From positions 1 through 34,630 of the forward strand of contig NZ_BJMS01000031.1 in assembly GCF_006539285.1 (NCBI RefSeq): a stretch of 34,630 nt of DNA. The letters are read 5' to 3'. This document shows, in pieces, positions 19,638 through 29,027 of the stretch. This stretch comes from Sporolactobacillus inulinus. Its GTDB lineage: Bacteria > Bacillota > Bacilli > Bacillales > Sporolactobacillaceae. The position numbers were made by a program, and so were the translations under genes. The notes under the pieces were generated by a model that was not told the origin of the DNA, ran no database searches, and saw only the letters and a list, made by a program, of their open reading frames with translations. Numbering within the stretch: position 1 is the first letter of the stretch; each line of letters begins with the position of its first letter.

Positions 19638-20579
19638 ATGATTGATATTTACTTAACCGATGAACAAGATCGGCTCATTAAAAAAGATGAGCTGACCAAG
19701 GGCTGCTGGATCAATCTGACACGCCCGTCTGAATTTGAAATACAAAAAGTGGTGGAGGGGACCGGAATTTCTTCCGATTTCATTCGTGACTCTTTGGATG
19801 ATGACGAACGTTCCCGTATTGAAAAAGAGGATGATTCCATTCTGATCATCGTCGATTTCCCGGTGCTTATACAGGACGAATCGGATTCTGCGCCGTATGA
19901 TACGATTCCACTCGGTATTATTGTTACCCCCTATTATTTCGTAACCGTCTGTTTGCAGAGCAATCCGATTATCGACGACTTCGTGAATAATCGGATTCGT
20001 AATTTTTTTACCTATAAAAAAACGCGCTTCACATTGCAAATTCTCTATGTGATCGCCCGCTATTATCTCAAATATTTAAAAACGATTGATCGCAGAACGT
20101 CGCTGATCGAGCGCGAACTGCATGAATCAATGCGAAATAAAGAACTCTTTGACCTGCTTAGTCTGGAAAAAACACTTGTCTATTTTACAACTTCGCTGAA
20201 ATCGAACAGTATTGTGATGGAAAAAATGACCAAACAGCGCTTCCTGCGTATGTATGAGGACGATCAGGATCTGCTTGAGGATGTGATCATCGAAATCAAG
20301 CAGGCGATTGAAATGTCGGAAGTGCACAGCAATATCTTGAGCGGTATGATGGATGCGTATGCTTCCGTGATTTCAAACAATGTGAACGTAGTCATGAAAT
20401 TCCTGACCACTGTGACCATTGTACTTTCAATTCCAACGATGGTTGCGAGTTTCTGGGGAATGAATGTTTCCGGGATTCCCTGGGAGCATGCGCTGCATGG
20501 TTTTTGGATTCCGATCACACTTGCGATCGGGTTAGCCGGGATTACTGCTCTGTTTTTCTGGAAGAAGAAGTATTTTTAA
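19638..20579 (+). CDS. corA: CorA-family magnesium/divalent cation channel
   Basis: A membrane protein of 313 residues that as a pentamer imports Mg2+ (some members carry Co2+ or Ni2+). The N-terminal two-thirds is the cytoplasmic alpha/beta domain with long helices (residues about 1-250). Two C-terminal transmembrane helices (about 252-271 and 287-305) flank the selectivity motif GMN at 274-276. The C-terminus is basic (FWKKKYF). The ATG at 19638 is preceded by AAGAGGAGG with 6 bases spacing. The gene stands alone, with a long leader upstream and no clear classic terminator downstream; a long hairpin at 20629-20668 may serve. Confidence 0.94.
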   Translation: MIDIYLTDEQDRLIKKDELTKGCWINLTRPSEFEIQKVVEGTGISSDFIRDSLDDDERSRIEKEDDSILIIVDFPVLIQDESDSAPYDTIPLGIIVTPYYFVTVCLQSNPIIDDFVNNRIRNFFTYKKTRFTLQILYVIARYYLKYLKTIDRRTSLIERELHESMRNKELFDLLSLEKTLVYFTTSLKSNSIVMEKMTKQRFLRMYEDDQDLLEDVIIEIKQAIEMSEVHSNILSGMMDAYASVISNNVNVVMKFLTTVTIVLSIPTMVASFWGMNVSGIPWEHALHGFWIPITLAIGLAGITALFFWKKKYF

Positions 20580-20628
20580 GCTGTTTCGCAAAACCAGTAC
20601 TTTTCAATGATGAGAACAGAAAATAGTT

Positions 20629-20668
20629 CGAGGGTGTCTCAAAAGTCGATGACGGTGAGGCACCCTCG
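20629..20668. repeat. 12-bp inverted repeat resembling an insertion-sequence end
   Basis: CGAGGGTGTCTC and GAGGCACCCTCG form a 12-bp stem with one G-U pair around 16 bases that include AAAAGTC. The GGGTGTCTCAAAAGTC pattern resembles ends of some Firmicute insertion sequences, though no transposase is near. It could be a solo remnant, or a terminator of corA lacking a T-run. Confidence 0.5.
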
Positions 20669-20844
20669 TGTCATAACTGCCTTAAAATATAGCGCAAAAA
20701 TGCGGCCAATCAAAGGCTCCAATCATTTTTATAGAGAGGTCCTGCCTGAGAGAACGCAGCAGTAAGTTGAACCACTGCTAGCGTTCAATCGATCATTGTT
20801 CAAAAAGTTCTCGCGAAAAACGACAAAAAATGACTGTGTAAGCG

Positions 20845-20873
20845 TAGTCATTTTATCGATTCGTTGCTATACT
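20845..20873 (+). promoter_or_regulatory. Promoter of rpoN
   Basis: TAGTCA (20845-20850), a 17-base spacer and TATACT (20868-20873) preceded by TGC as an extended -10. The -35 lies inside a 9-bp inverted repeat, AAAATGACT/AGTCATTTT (20827-20835, 20846-20854). Confidence 0.6.
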
Positions 20874-20895
20874 ATTAATAAAGGGGGTGAGCGGG

Positions 20896-22212
20896 ATGGG
20901 ATTAGCACTTGTTCAAAGGCAAGCGTTAAAGTTAAAGATGACGCCGGCCCTATATCAATCCGTGGCCGTTCTGCAGTGCAATAATGAGGAACTTGCGCAT
21001 TTAATTCGTGAAAAGGCACTGGAAAATCCGCTTTTGAACGTCGCAGATTCGGATTTCCATCGTGATGATCTATTTTCTTTCAAGGGAAGCAGCATGACGA
21101 AAAGTACTTCTGATGTCATTGCAGAGACAACAGCGCAATCGATTGACTTTCGCGAGCGATTACACCGCGAGCTCCATCAGATGCGTCTGGAACCTTCCTG
21201 TATCGAAGCAACCGATCTGTTGATCGACTCGCTAAGCGACAACGGCTATCTTGATGAAGCGCCTGATGCGATTCTTGGCCAGTTTGCAAACAGTGACGTT
21301 GATCCGCAGCAAGCCTTGGACCTGCTTCAGTCGTTGGATCCCGCCGGTGTCGGCGCCCGCTCACTCATCGAATGTCTGTGTTTGCAGCTCCGACGTCTTG
21401 AATCGCGCAGCCCGCTCGCAGAAACGCTTTTGACCGATTACAGAGACTGTTTTTTAAGCGGCGACTGGTCCGAACTTGCCGAGCAGATGGGTGTAGCAGA
21501 GGCGGAGATTGACGCAGCGGTTGCGCAAATTCGTAAACTGAATCCAAACCCAGTTGCCTCAATTCAAGAGGATCCGCCGCAGTATATCATTCCTGATGTA
21601 ACGATCGTGCAAAAAGGTGATCGGCTCGTTTGTGAACTCGAAGATCAGTATTTGCCGACCGTTTCGATCAATAACGATGATTATCAAATGTACTTGCAGG
21701 CATCAGATAAAGAAACGAAACGCTACCTGCGGGAAAAGATGGACGAAGCGGACGCACTGATCTCGGGATTATCTAGAAGAAAACAAACCATGATGCAGCT
21801 CGCCGAACTGGTGATGCAGCGTCAGGAAGCCTATTTCAATACTGGTGAACGCACGTCGCTGCGGCCGTTCACCATGAAACAAGCGGCGGAACAGTTGGCT
21901 GTTCACGAATCGACGATCAGTCGCGCGGCGGCGGGAAAGTACGTTCAAACCAATTATGGTATGGTGCCAATGAGGCAGTTCTTCATTCGAGCAGTCGGAA
22001 AAAATCAAACAAAGCTGTCTGCTTATCAAATTCAAGATGAAATCAAAAAGTTGATTAATCAGGAAGATCCGAGAAGACCGTTGTCGGATCAAATCATCGC
22101 TGGAATTCTTGACCAGTCAGGCATCACGTGTTCTCGAAGGGCCGTAGCTAAGTATCGACAGCTGTGCGGCATTGGCTCAACAATCGAGCGCCGCGCGGTC
22201 GCGCGCGCTTAA
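20896..22212 (+). CDS. rpoN: RNA polymerase sigma-54 factor (SigL)
   Basis: The alternative sigma factor that recognises -24/-12 promoters and needs AAA+ activators; in Bacillus it drives levanase, arginine/ornithine, branched-chain and acetoin catabolism. The product is 438 residues. The Gln/Leu-rich activator-interacting region lies at the N-terminus (LVQRQALKLKMTPALYQSVA), then the core-binding domain, a helix-turn-helix (TMKQAAEQLAVHESTISRAA) and the C-terminal RpoN box region (SRRAVAKYRQLCGI). The box reads SRRAVAKYR, whereas the usual consensus is ARRTVAKYR, so Ser replaces the first Ala and Ala replaces Thr. The ATG at 20896 is preferred over the GTG at 20887, which falls inside the ribosome binding site AAGGGGGTG. 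No sigma-54 promoter was noticed in the window. Confidence 0.95.
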   Translation: MGLALVQRQALKLKMTPALYQSVAVLQCNNEELAHLIREKALENPLLNVADSDFHRDDLFSFKGSSMTKSTSDVIAETTAQSIDFRERLHRELHQMRLEPSCIEATDLLIDSLSDNGYLDEAPDAILGQFANSDVDPQQALDLLQSLDPAGVGARSLIECLCLQLRRLESRSPLAETLLTDYRDCFLSGDWSELAEQMGVAEAEIDAAVAQIRKLNPNPVASIQEDPPQYIIPDVTIVQKGDRLVCELEDQYLPTVSINNDDYQMYLQASDKETKRYLREKMDEADALISGLSRRKQTMMQLAELVMQRQEAYFNTGERTSLRPFTMKQAAEQLAVHESTISRAAAGKYVQTNYGMVPMRQFFIRAVGKNQTKLSAYQIQDEIKKLINQEDPRRPLSDQIIAGILDQSGITCSRRAVAKYRQLCGIGSTIERRAVARA

Positions 22213-22251
22213 TTTTTATATGAGGGACAGAAAGGGTCCCAAGAACAGATT

Positions 22252-22280
22252 GCTGTAATTGCTTACAGCTCTTTTTTTTG
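22252..22280 (+). terminator. Terminator of rpoN
   Basis: The stem GCTGTAA/TTACAGC (22252-22258, 22263-22269) with loop TTGC, followed by TCTTTTTTTT. A small GGGAC/GTCCC hairpin lies just before it. Confidence 0.85.
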
Positions 22281-22490
22281 TTTTCTTTTGTCGAAACGGG
22301 GTATAATTTAAGTGGGCGATTAGGCACTGAGCTATGTAAAGGGAACGGCAGACAACGAATGTAAATGTGTTATTTTTCATAATTTACAGACTTTTTAGCG
22401 CTGAAAAAAACGCATGATATCAACTTTTTTGGTTAATGTGACAATTATGCGTCAATGGAAAGTCTATACAAAACATTTACAGGATTATGC
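22281..22490 (+). other. Gene-free rpoN-cggR interval with TGTAAA half-sites
   Basis: No convincing gene is present. A second promoter-like pair, TTGTTT (22278-22283) and TATAAT (22302-22307, 18-base spacer), starts within the rpoN terminator T-run. TGTAAA or TTTACA half-sites occur at 22335, 22360, 22383, 22476 and 22492. The pair TGTAAAT/ATTTACA (22360-22366, 22382-22388) is followed by GACTTTTT and could be a weak terminator. The role is unknown. Confidence 0.4.
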
Positions 22491-22519
22491 TTGTAAACGT
22501 AGGCAAAAGTTGTTATCAT
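22491..22519 (+). promoter_or_regulatory. Promoter of cggR-gapA-pgk-tpiA-eno
   Basis: TTGTAA (22491-22496), a 17-base spacer and TATCAT (22514-22519). The expected transcript start near 22526 lies just before the CggR operator, as in B. subtilis. Confidence 0.75.
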
Positions 22520-22534
22520 GTTACTTGGAGCAGA

Positions 22535-22570
22535 TGGGACATAAAATGACTGTGTGGGACATTTTGAGAC
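22535..22570 (+). promoter_or_regulatory. CggR operator
   Basis: Two direct half-operators fit the B. subtilis pattern CGGGAC-N6-TGTC-N4-CGGGAC-N6-TGTC with exact spacing. Here TGGGAC (22535), N6, TGAC (22547), N4, TGGGAC (22555), N6, AGAC (22567). The operator lies downstream of the promoter, so bound CggR would block elongation until fructose-1,6-bisphosphate disrupts cooperative binding. Confidence 0.88.
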
Positions 22571-22597
22571 CTGTATCGGTCGATCGAGGGGGACGCT

Positions 22598-23632
22598 GTG
22601 GAACATTTGCTTGACCTTCAGAAAAGGCTGATCCCCGATGTCTTAGACATTATGTCCAGTCGCTACCGTATTCTTCAATCATTGCATTTTCTGCAACCGA
22701 TCGGCAGGCGGAGTTTATCGGCCCATTTGGGCATGACGGAACGCGTTTTGCGCGGGGAAGTCACATTTCTGAGTCAACAAGGGCTGATCCATATGGCGTC
22801 AAGCGGCATGCATCTGACGGAAAACGGAGAAGCCATTGTTAAAGATTTGGGAACCGTGATGAAGAACATATCAGGACTGAGGAATATGGAAAAGCAATTG
22901 GAAGAAGTTCTCGGCGTTTCTAAAGTTGTCATTGTCTCTGGCGACAGTGATCAGTACGCGACAGTCAAGAATGAGATGGGGCTGGCCTGCGTCAAGGAAA
23001 TTGAACGCGCACTGGGTGCGGTGAATGTAATCGCCGTGACCGGGGGCTCCACGCTCGCGGCTGTTGCGGAGATGATGCGCCCGCTCAGAAAAGCGCATCA
23101 AGATCTTCTGTTTGTGTCAGCAAGAGGCGGTCTTGGCGAAAAGGTCGAAAATCAAGCGAACACGATCTGCGCTAAAATGGCGGAAAAAGCCGAAGGGCGC
23201 TATCATCTGCTCCACGTTCCCGATCAGCTCAGTGACGAGTCCTATCACAGCTTGATGGAAGAGCCCAGTATTCATCGGGTCATGCAGCTGATTCATCGTG
23301 CGACCATTATCGTGCATGGCATTGGTGATGCAAAAACGATGGCGATCCGCCGACATTCCGGTGAAGAGATTCTCAAAAGAGTTGACACGGAACACGCTGT
23401 GGCCGAGGCTTTTGGCTATTTCTTTGATCAGACAGGCCGCGTGATCCATAAGGTACAAACCATTGGGCTCCAATGGGAAGACCTTTTCGGTGCGCAATCG
23501 GTGATTGCCGTGGCCGGGGGCAAGTCTAAGGCTGAGGCTATTCAGGCTTACTTCAAGAAAGGCCCGGATTCCGTGCTCATCACGGATGAAGGCGCTGCGC
23601 AAGAGATTTTACAAAATTTACAAACCATTTAG
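22598..23632 (+). CDS. cggR: Central glycolytic genes regulator CggR
   Basis: A SorC/DeoR-type repressor of 344 residues (B. subtilis CggR has 340). It autoregulates the glycolytic operon and is inactivated by fructose-1,6-bisphosphate. A winged helix lies at the N-terminus (RRSLSAHLGMTERVLRGEVT). The effector domain has a sugar-phosphate-isomerase-like fold with VIAVTGGSTLAAVAEMM and LFVSARGGLGEKVENQANTI. The GTG start at 22598 is 6 bases after GAGGGGG. The stop TAG overlaps the AGGAGG of gapA, so the genes are cotranscribed. In B. subtilis the transcript is cleaved near the cggR 3' end to uncouple levels; no cleavage site can be asserted here. Confidence 0.96.
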   Translation: MEHLLDLQKRLIPDVLDIMSSRYRILQSLHFLQPIGRRSLSAHLGMTERVLRGEVTFLSQQGLIHMASSGMHLTENGEAIVKDLGTVMKNISGLRNMEKQLEEVLGVSKVVIVSGDSDQYATVKNEMGLACVKEIERALGAVNVIAVTGGSTLAAVAEMMRPLRKAHQDLLFVSARGGLGEKVENQANTICAKMAEKAEGRYHLLHVPDQLSDESYHSLMEEPSIHRVMQLIHRATIIVHGIGDAKTMAIRRHSGEEILKRVDTEHAVAEAFGYFFDQTGRVIHKVQTIGLQWEDLFGAQSVIAVAGGKSKAEAIQAYFKKGPDSVLITDEGAAQEILQNLQTI

Positions 23633-23647
23633 GAGGTCATTATTGAC

Positions 23648-24655
23648 ATGACAGTTAAAGTTGGTATTAACGGTTTCGGACGCATCGGTCGTCTGGCTTT
23701 CAGAAGAATTCAAGACGTTCCAGAATTGGAAGTAGTTGCAGTTAACGACTTAACAGATCCGGCAATGCTTGCAAACCTGCTGAAATATGATACAACGCAA
23801 GGTCGTTTCAACGGCGAAGTTAAAGTAGAAGAAGGCTTCTTCGTAGTTAACGGCAAAAAGGTAAAAGTTCTTTCACAACGCGACCCAGCTGAACTGCCAT
23901 GGGGCGAACTCGGCGTTGACATCGTTCTTGAATGCACAGGCTTCTTCACTTCGAAAGACAAAGCTGAAGCACACATCAAGGGTGGCGCTAAGAAAGTCGT
24001 TATCTCTGCTCCTGCAAAAGGCGACTTGAAGACGGTCGTATACAACGTAAACAATGATACGCTCGACGGTTCAGAAACGGTTATTTCCGGTGCTTCTTGC
24101 ACAACCAACTCTTTGGCTCCTGTAGCAAAAGTATTGAATGACAAATTCGGCATCGAAAAAGGCTTGATGACAACCGTTCACGCTTACACTGGTGACCAAA
24201 TGACTCTTGACGGCCCGCACAGAGGCGGAGATCTTCGTCGTGCACGTGCCGCTGCTGAAAACATCGTTCCAGCTTCTTCAGGCGCTGCAGCAGCCGTTGC
24301 ACTTGTTATTCCTGAACTGAAAGGCAAATTCGACGGATCTGCACAACGTGTTCCAGTTAAATCTGGTTCTGTAACGCTGCTCTATGCAACGCTTGCAAAG
24401 AATACTTCTGTTGAAGAAATCAACGAAGCTGTTAAAGCAGCCGCTAACGAAACACTTGGCTACAACGAAGATCCGATCGTATCTTCTGATGTTATCGGTA
24501 TTACTTACGGCTCTCTGTTTGACGCAACACAAACGAAAATTCTTGATGTTGACGGCAAACAACTCGTTCAGGTTGTTGCATGGTATGACAACGAAATGTC
24601 TTATACTTCACAGCTTGTTCGTACGCTTGAATACTTCGCTAAACTTTCAAAATAA
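23648..24655 (+). CDS. gapA: Glyceraldehyde-3-phosphate dehydrogenase (glycolytic, NAD-dependent)
   Basis: Converts glyceraldehyde-3-phosphate, NAD and phosphate to 1,3-bisphosphoglycerate. The product has 335 residues. The NAD fold begins [18 protein letters not shown], with Asp34 in VNDLTD favouring NAD over NADP. The catalytic cysteine is Cys151 in [13 protein letters not shown]. The position directly behind cggR identifies it as GapA rather than the gluconeogenic GapB. AGGAGG overlaps the cggR stop and lies 11 bases before the ATG. Codons are strongly biased, as expected for a highly expressed gene. A terminator immediately downstream should raise gapA mRNA over the distal genes. Confidence 0.98.
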   Translation: MTVKVGINGFGRIGRLAFRRIQDVPELEVVAVNDLTDPAMLANLLKYDTTQGRFNGEVKVEEGFFVVNGKKVKVLSQRDPAELPWGELGVDIVLECTGFFTSKDKAEAHIKGGAKKVVISAPAKGDLKTVVYNVNNDTLDGSETVISGASCTTNSLAPVAKVLNDKFGIEKGLMTTVHAYTGDQMTLDGPHRGGDLRRARAAAENIVPASSGAAAAVALVIPELKGKFDGSAQRVPVKSGSVTLLYATLAKNTSVEEINEAVKAAANETLGYNEDPIVSSDVIGITYGSLFDATQTKILDVDGKQLVQVVAWYDNEMSYTSQLVRTLEYFAKLSK

Positions 24656-24687
24656 GCATTGCCTAACTTTTTGAATAGAACTTGAAT

Positions 24688-24718
24688 AGCGGAAACCCTA
24701 GTTGTTTCCGCTTTTTTT
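24688..24718 (+). terminator. Terminator between gapA and pgk
   Basis: A perfect 9-bp stem, AGCGGAAAC/GTTTCCGCT, with a 7-base loop, then seven T. Read-through, or a separate promoter in 24720-24790 (none is obvious), must supply pgk-tpiA-eno. Confidence 0.9.
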
Positions 24719-24799
24719 ACGAATACTGTTCTTGTCGGCGGAGATTTGGACTGCAGCCTTGTCTCGCTGCCGATGAAATAAAGGAAAGAAGGTCTGGGC

Positions 24800-25987
24800 A
24801 TGGCAAAGAAAACCATTAAGGACATTGATGTTAAAGACAAGAAAGTTTTTTGCCGCGTCGACTTTAATGTTCCGCTGAGCGGCACGACGGTAACGGATGA
24901 TACACGTATTCGTGCAGCACTCCCTACCATCAACTACTTGATCGAAAACGGTGCAAAAGTCATTTTGGCTTCCCACCTTGGTCGTCCTACGGCTGAAGAC
25001 AAGGATTCCTTCAAAATGGATCCTGTTGCAAAACGCTTGAGCGAACTGCTCGGCAAACCGGTTGCGAAAACAGATCAGGTTGTCGGACCTGAAGTTGATG
25101 CAGCTGTTGCAAAACTGAACGACGGCGACGTACTTCTTCTTGAAAACGTTCGTTTTGAAAAAGGCGAAAAGAAGAACGATCCTGAACTCGCAAAAGCATT
25201 TGCGGCACTTGCTGACGTTTACGTCAACGATGCATTCGGATCGGCACACCGTGCGCATGCGTCAACCGCAGGCATTGCTGAATATCTTCCTTCCGTTGCA
25301 GGCTTCCTGCTCGAAAAGGAATTGAAAATTCTCGGTGCTTCTCTTGAAAATCCGAAACACCCGTTCACAGCCATCATCGGCGGTGCGAAAGTTACCGACA
25401 AGATCGGCGTTATCGAAAATCTGCTTGACAAAGTCGACACATTGATCGTCGGCGGCGGACTTTCTTACACGTTCGTTAAAGCTCAAGGATATGAAATCGG
25501 CAAATCTTTGCTCGACAAAGACAAGCTTGATCTCGCTAAGAAGTTCTTGGCTTTGGCTAAAGAAAAAGGCGTTAATTTCTTGACACCTATTGATACGGTC
25601 ATCGCTGATGAATTCTCCGAAACAGCTAACAAAGACGTTGTCGACATCGACAAAATGCCTGAAGGCTGGCTCGGCGTTGACATCGGACCGAAGACGGTTG
25701 CTCTGTATGCAGATGCAATCAAAAAGTCCAAGCTCGTTGTTTGGAACGGACCAATGGGTATCTTCGAAATGGAACCTTATGCTAAAGGTACGGAAGCTGT
25801 TGCAAAAGCACTGGCCGACGCAACCGACGCAACGACCATCATCGGCGGCGGCGATTCCGCAGCTGCTGTTGAAAAGTTCCACCTTGCAGACAAAATGACG
25901 CATATTTCAACCGGCGGCGGTGCTTCGCTTGAACTGATGGAAGGCAAAGTACTTCCAGGCGTTGCTGCTCTTGATGACGCTGAATAA
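24800..25987 (+). CDS. pgk: Phosphoglycerate kinase
   Basis: Transfers phosphate from 1,3-bisphosphoglycerate to ADP. The product has 395 residues, normal for the family. The substrate-binding [11 protein letters not shown] and LASHLGRPT lie in the N-terminal domain. The nucleotide domain has [29 protein letters not shown] and the terminal loop [12 protein letters not shown] followed by [13 protein letters not shown]. The ATG at 24800 follows AAGGAAAGAAGG with about 7 bases spacing. It is 145 bases after gapA, with a terminator between them, and 48 bases before tpiA. Codon use is strongly biased. Confidence 0.98.
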   Translation: MAKKTIKDIDVKDKKVFCRVDFNVPLSGTTVTDDTRIRAALPTINYLIENGAKVILASHLGRPTAEDKDSFKMDPVAKRLSELLGKPVAKTDQVVGPEVDAAVAKLNDGDVLLLENVRFEKGEKKNDPELAKAFAALADVYVNDAFGSAHRAHASTAGIAEYLPSVAGFLLEKELKILGASLENPKHPFTAIIGGAKVTDKIGVIENLLDKVDTLIVGGGLSYTFVKAQGYEIGKSLLDKDKLDLAKKFLALAKEKGVNFLTPIDTVIADEFSETANKDVVDIDKMPEGWLGVDIGPKTVALYADAIKKSKLVVWNGPMGIFEMEPYAKGTEAVAKALADATDATTIIGGGDSAAAVEKFHLADKMTHISTGGGASLELMEGKVLPGVAALDDAE

Positions 25988-26007
25988 TCTGCAAGACCTA
26001 TGAATGA

Positions 26008-26796
<789 letters not shown>

Positions 26797-26908
26797 TTTC
26801 TGCAAAGAATAAGATTGAAACGGTGCGGACCGTTCGTTATTGTCCGGACATAGCGCTCGATTCACACCCTTTCGGATCAATTTATATGATGATAAGGAGA
26901 GATCATGA

Positions 26909-28192
<1,284 letters not shown>

Positions 28193-28205
28193 TTCAGCTT
28201 TATTT

Positions 28206-28240
28206 AAAACCCTCGCTGAACGCGTCAGCGAGGGTTTTTT
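28206..28240 (+). terminator. Terminator of the glycolytic operon
   Basis: A perfect 14-bp stem, AAAACCCTCGCTGA/TCAGCGAGGGTTTT, with a 5-base loop, then further T, 13 bases after the eno stop. Confidence 0.96.
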
Positions 28241-28326
28241 GTGTACACTATAAGAGACAATGATAAAAATTCTAAAGGATATGATTCTGCCTTGTAGTAC
28301 CACCGATAAGCATGGAAAGGAACTTT

Positions 28327-28563
28327 CGCTAAAGGCGGTGCCATTCCTGTGCACAACGCGGAAGTGACCGCATCCTGCGGAAAGTACTCCTGTGCCAAAT
28401 GCAGAAGACACGAAAGCGCGAGACGCCTGCGGGATTGTGCCTTGTTGATGCGTGCCAGCGAGACCCCGCAGATTCTTGCATGCCTAAGGAGGCTCGCGGT
28501 GCGCCCGCGGCAAGCGAGCAGCTGGAGTGTCGTTCGTGCACAACGCGGAAGTGACCGCATCCT
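28327..28563 (+). repeat. Mosaic GC-rich intergenic repeat flanked by a 28-bp direct repeat
   Basis: The 28 bases GTGCACAACGCGGAAGTGAC + CGCATCCT occur identically at 28349-28376 and 28536-28563. Between them lie the dispersed copy 28425-28452 (matching 65-92 at 24 of 28), GACCCCGCAG (shared with 18.2 kb) and GCGGCAAGCGAGCAG (28507-28521, identical to 10964-10978). Open frames on both strands here are low-complexity by-products. I interpret this as a composite of non-coding repeat modules. Confidence 0.75.
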
Positions 28564-28570
28564 AAGAGAG

Positions 28571-28762
28571 TAAATAGACGGAAAAATTCCCCTTAATTAG
28601 AAAATAACATAAAAAATAGCTTAAATAGACGGAGAAATTCCGCTTATCAACTTGAAAAACGTGAAAATGGGGGATTCTGCCGTGTATAATCGGAAAATTT
28701 CCCCTTATGTAACCCTGAAATGAGCCCTACTCTGCCTATAACCGAAAAATCTCCGCTTATGA
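28571..28762 (+). repeat. Four-copy array of an AT-rich imperfect palindrome
   Basis: Copies begin near 28572, 28622, 28684 and 28736, with periods of about 50, 62 and 52 bases. The consensus is roughly TATA-N2-CGGA-N-AAATTCCSCTTAT, an imperfect inverted repeat of CGGAAA and TTTCCG type. Spacers differ in sequence and length, and no cas gene is present, so it is not a CRISPR array. Comparable AAGCGGAA-type intergenic repeats occur in other Bacilli, from memory and unchecked. Confidence 0.75.
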
Positions 28763-28885
28763 AAATCCTGCGGAAGTAATGATGCATGAAGACGAATAAG
28801 GCGAGGGATTCTTTATAGGTCAAAGGGTTTTCAGTAGAACTAACCAAACATTTCTTAACATTTTGTGAGGATTGAAATTAGAACC

Positions 28886-28914
28886 TTTACATAGGACCAG
28901 GTACCATGTAAAAT
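28886..28914 (+). promoter_or_regulatory. Promoter of the APC permease with overlapping dyad
   Basis: TTTACA (28886-28891), a 17-base spacer and TAAAAT (28909-28914). TTTACA and TGTAAA (28907-28912) form an inverted repeat spanning the promoter, extended by flanking AACC/GGTT bases. This is a plausible repressor site. Confidence 0.65.
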
Positions 28915-29027
28915 GGTTTTTACAACGAGTGGGAACGAAAGAGAGATAGAAAATAAATAGTCTGAAAACAGAGATAATAACTTCCCATGACGTTGATTAT
29001 TAAGGATGTACAGAAGGAGTTTTTTGT

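Noticed and set aside
22414-22614. ORF of 66 codons upstream of cggR
   Set aside because: It crosses the promoter and the CggR operator and overlaps the cggR start out of frame.
25262-25903. Minus-strand open frame of 213 codons opposite pgk
   Set aside because: It is fully antisense to an intact pgk. Long antisense frames here follow from the strong codon bias. The translation is Cys/Phe-rich and matches nothing recognised.
28225-28560. Minus-strand ORFs in the repeat downstream of eno
   Set aside because: They read through the eno terminator and the duplicated repeat modules, with Arg/Cys-rich compositions typical of non-coding GC-rich DNA.
28571-28762. CRISPR array
   Set aside because: Repeats are degenerate, only four, spacing varies from 50 to 62 bases, and no cas genes are present.
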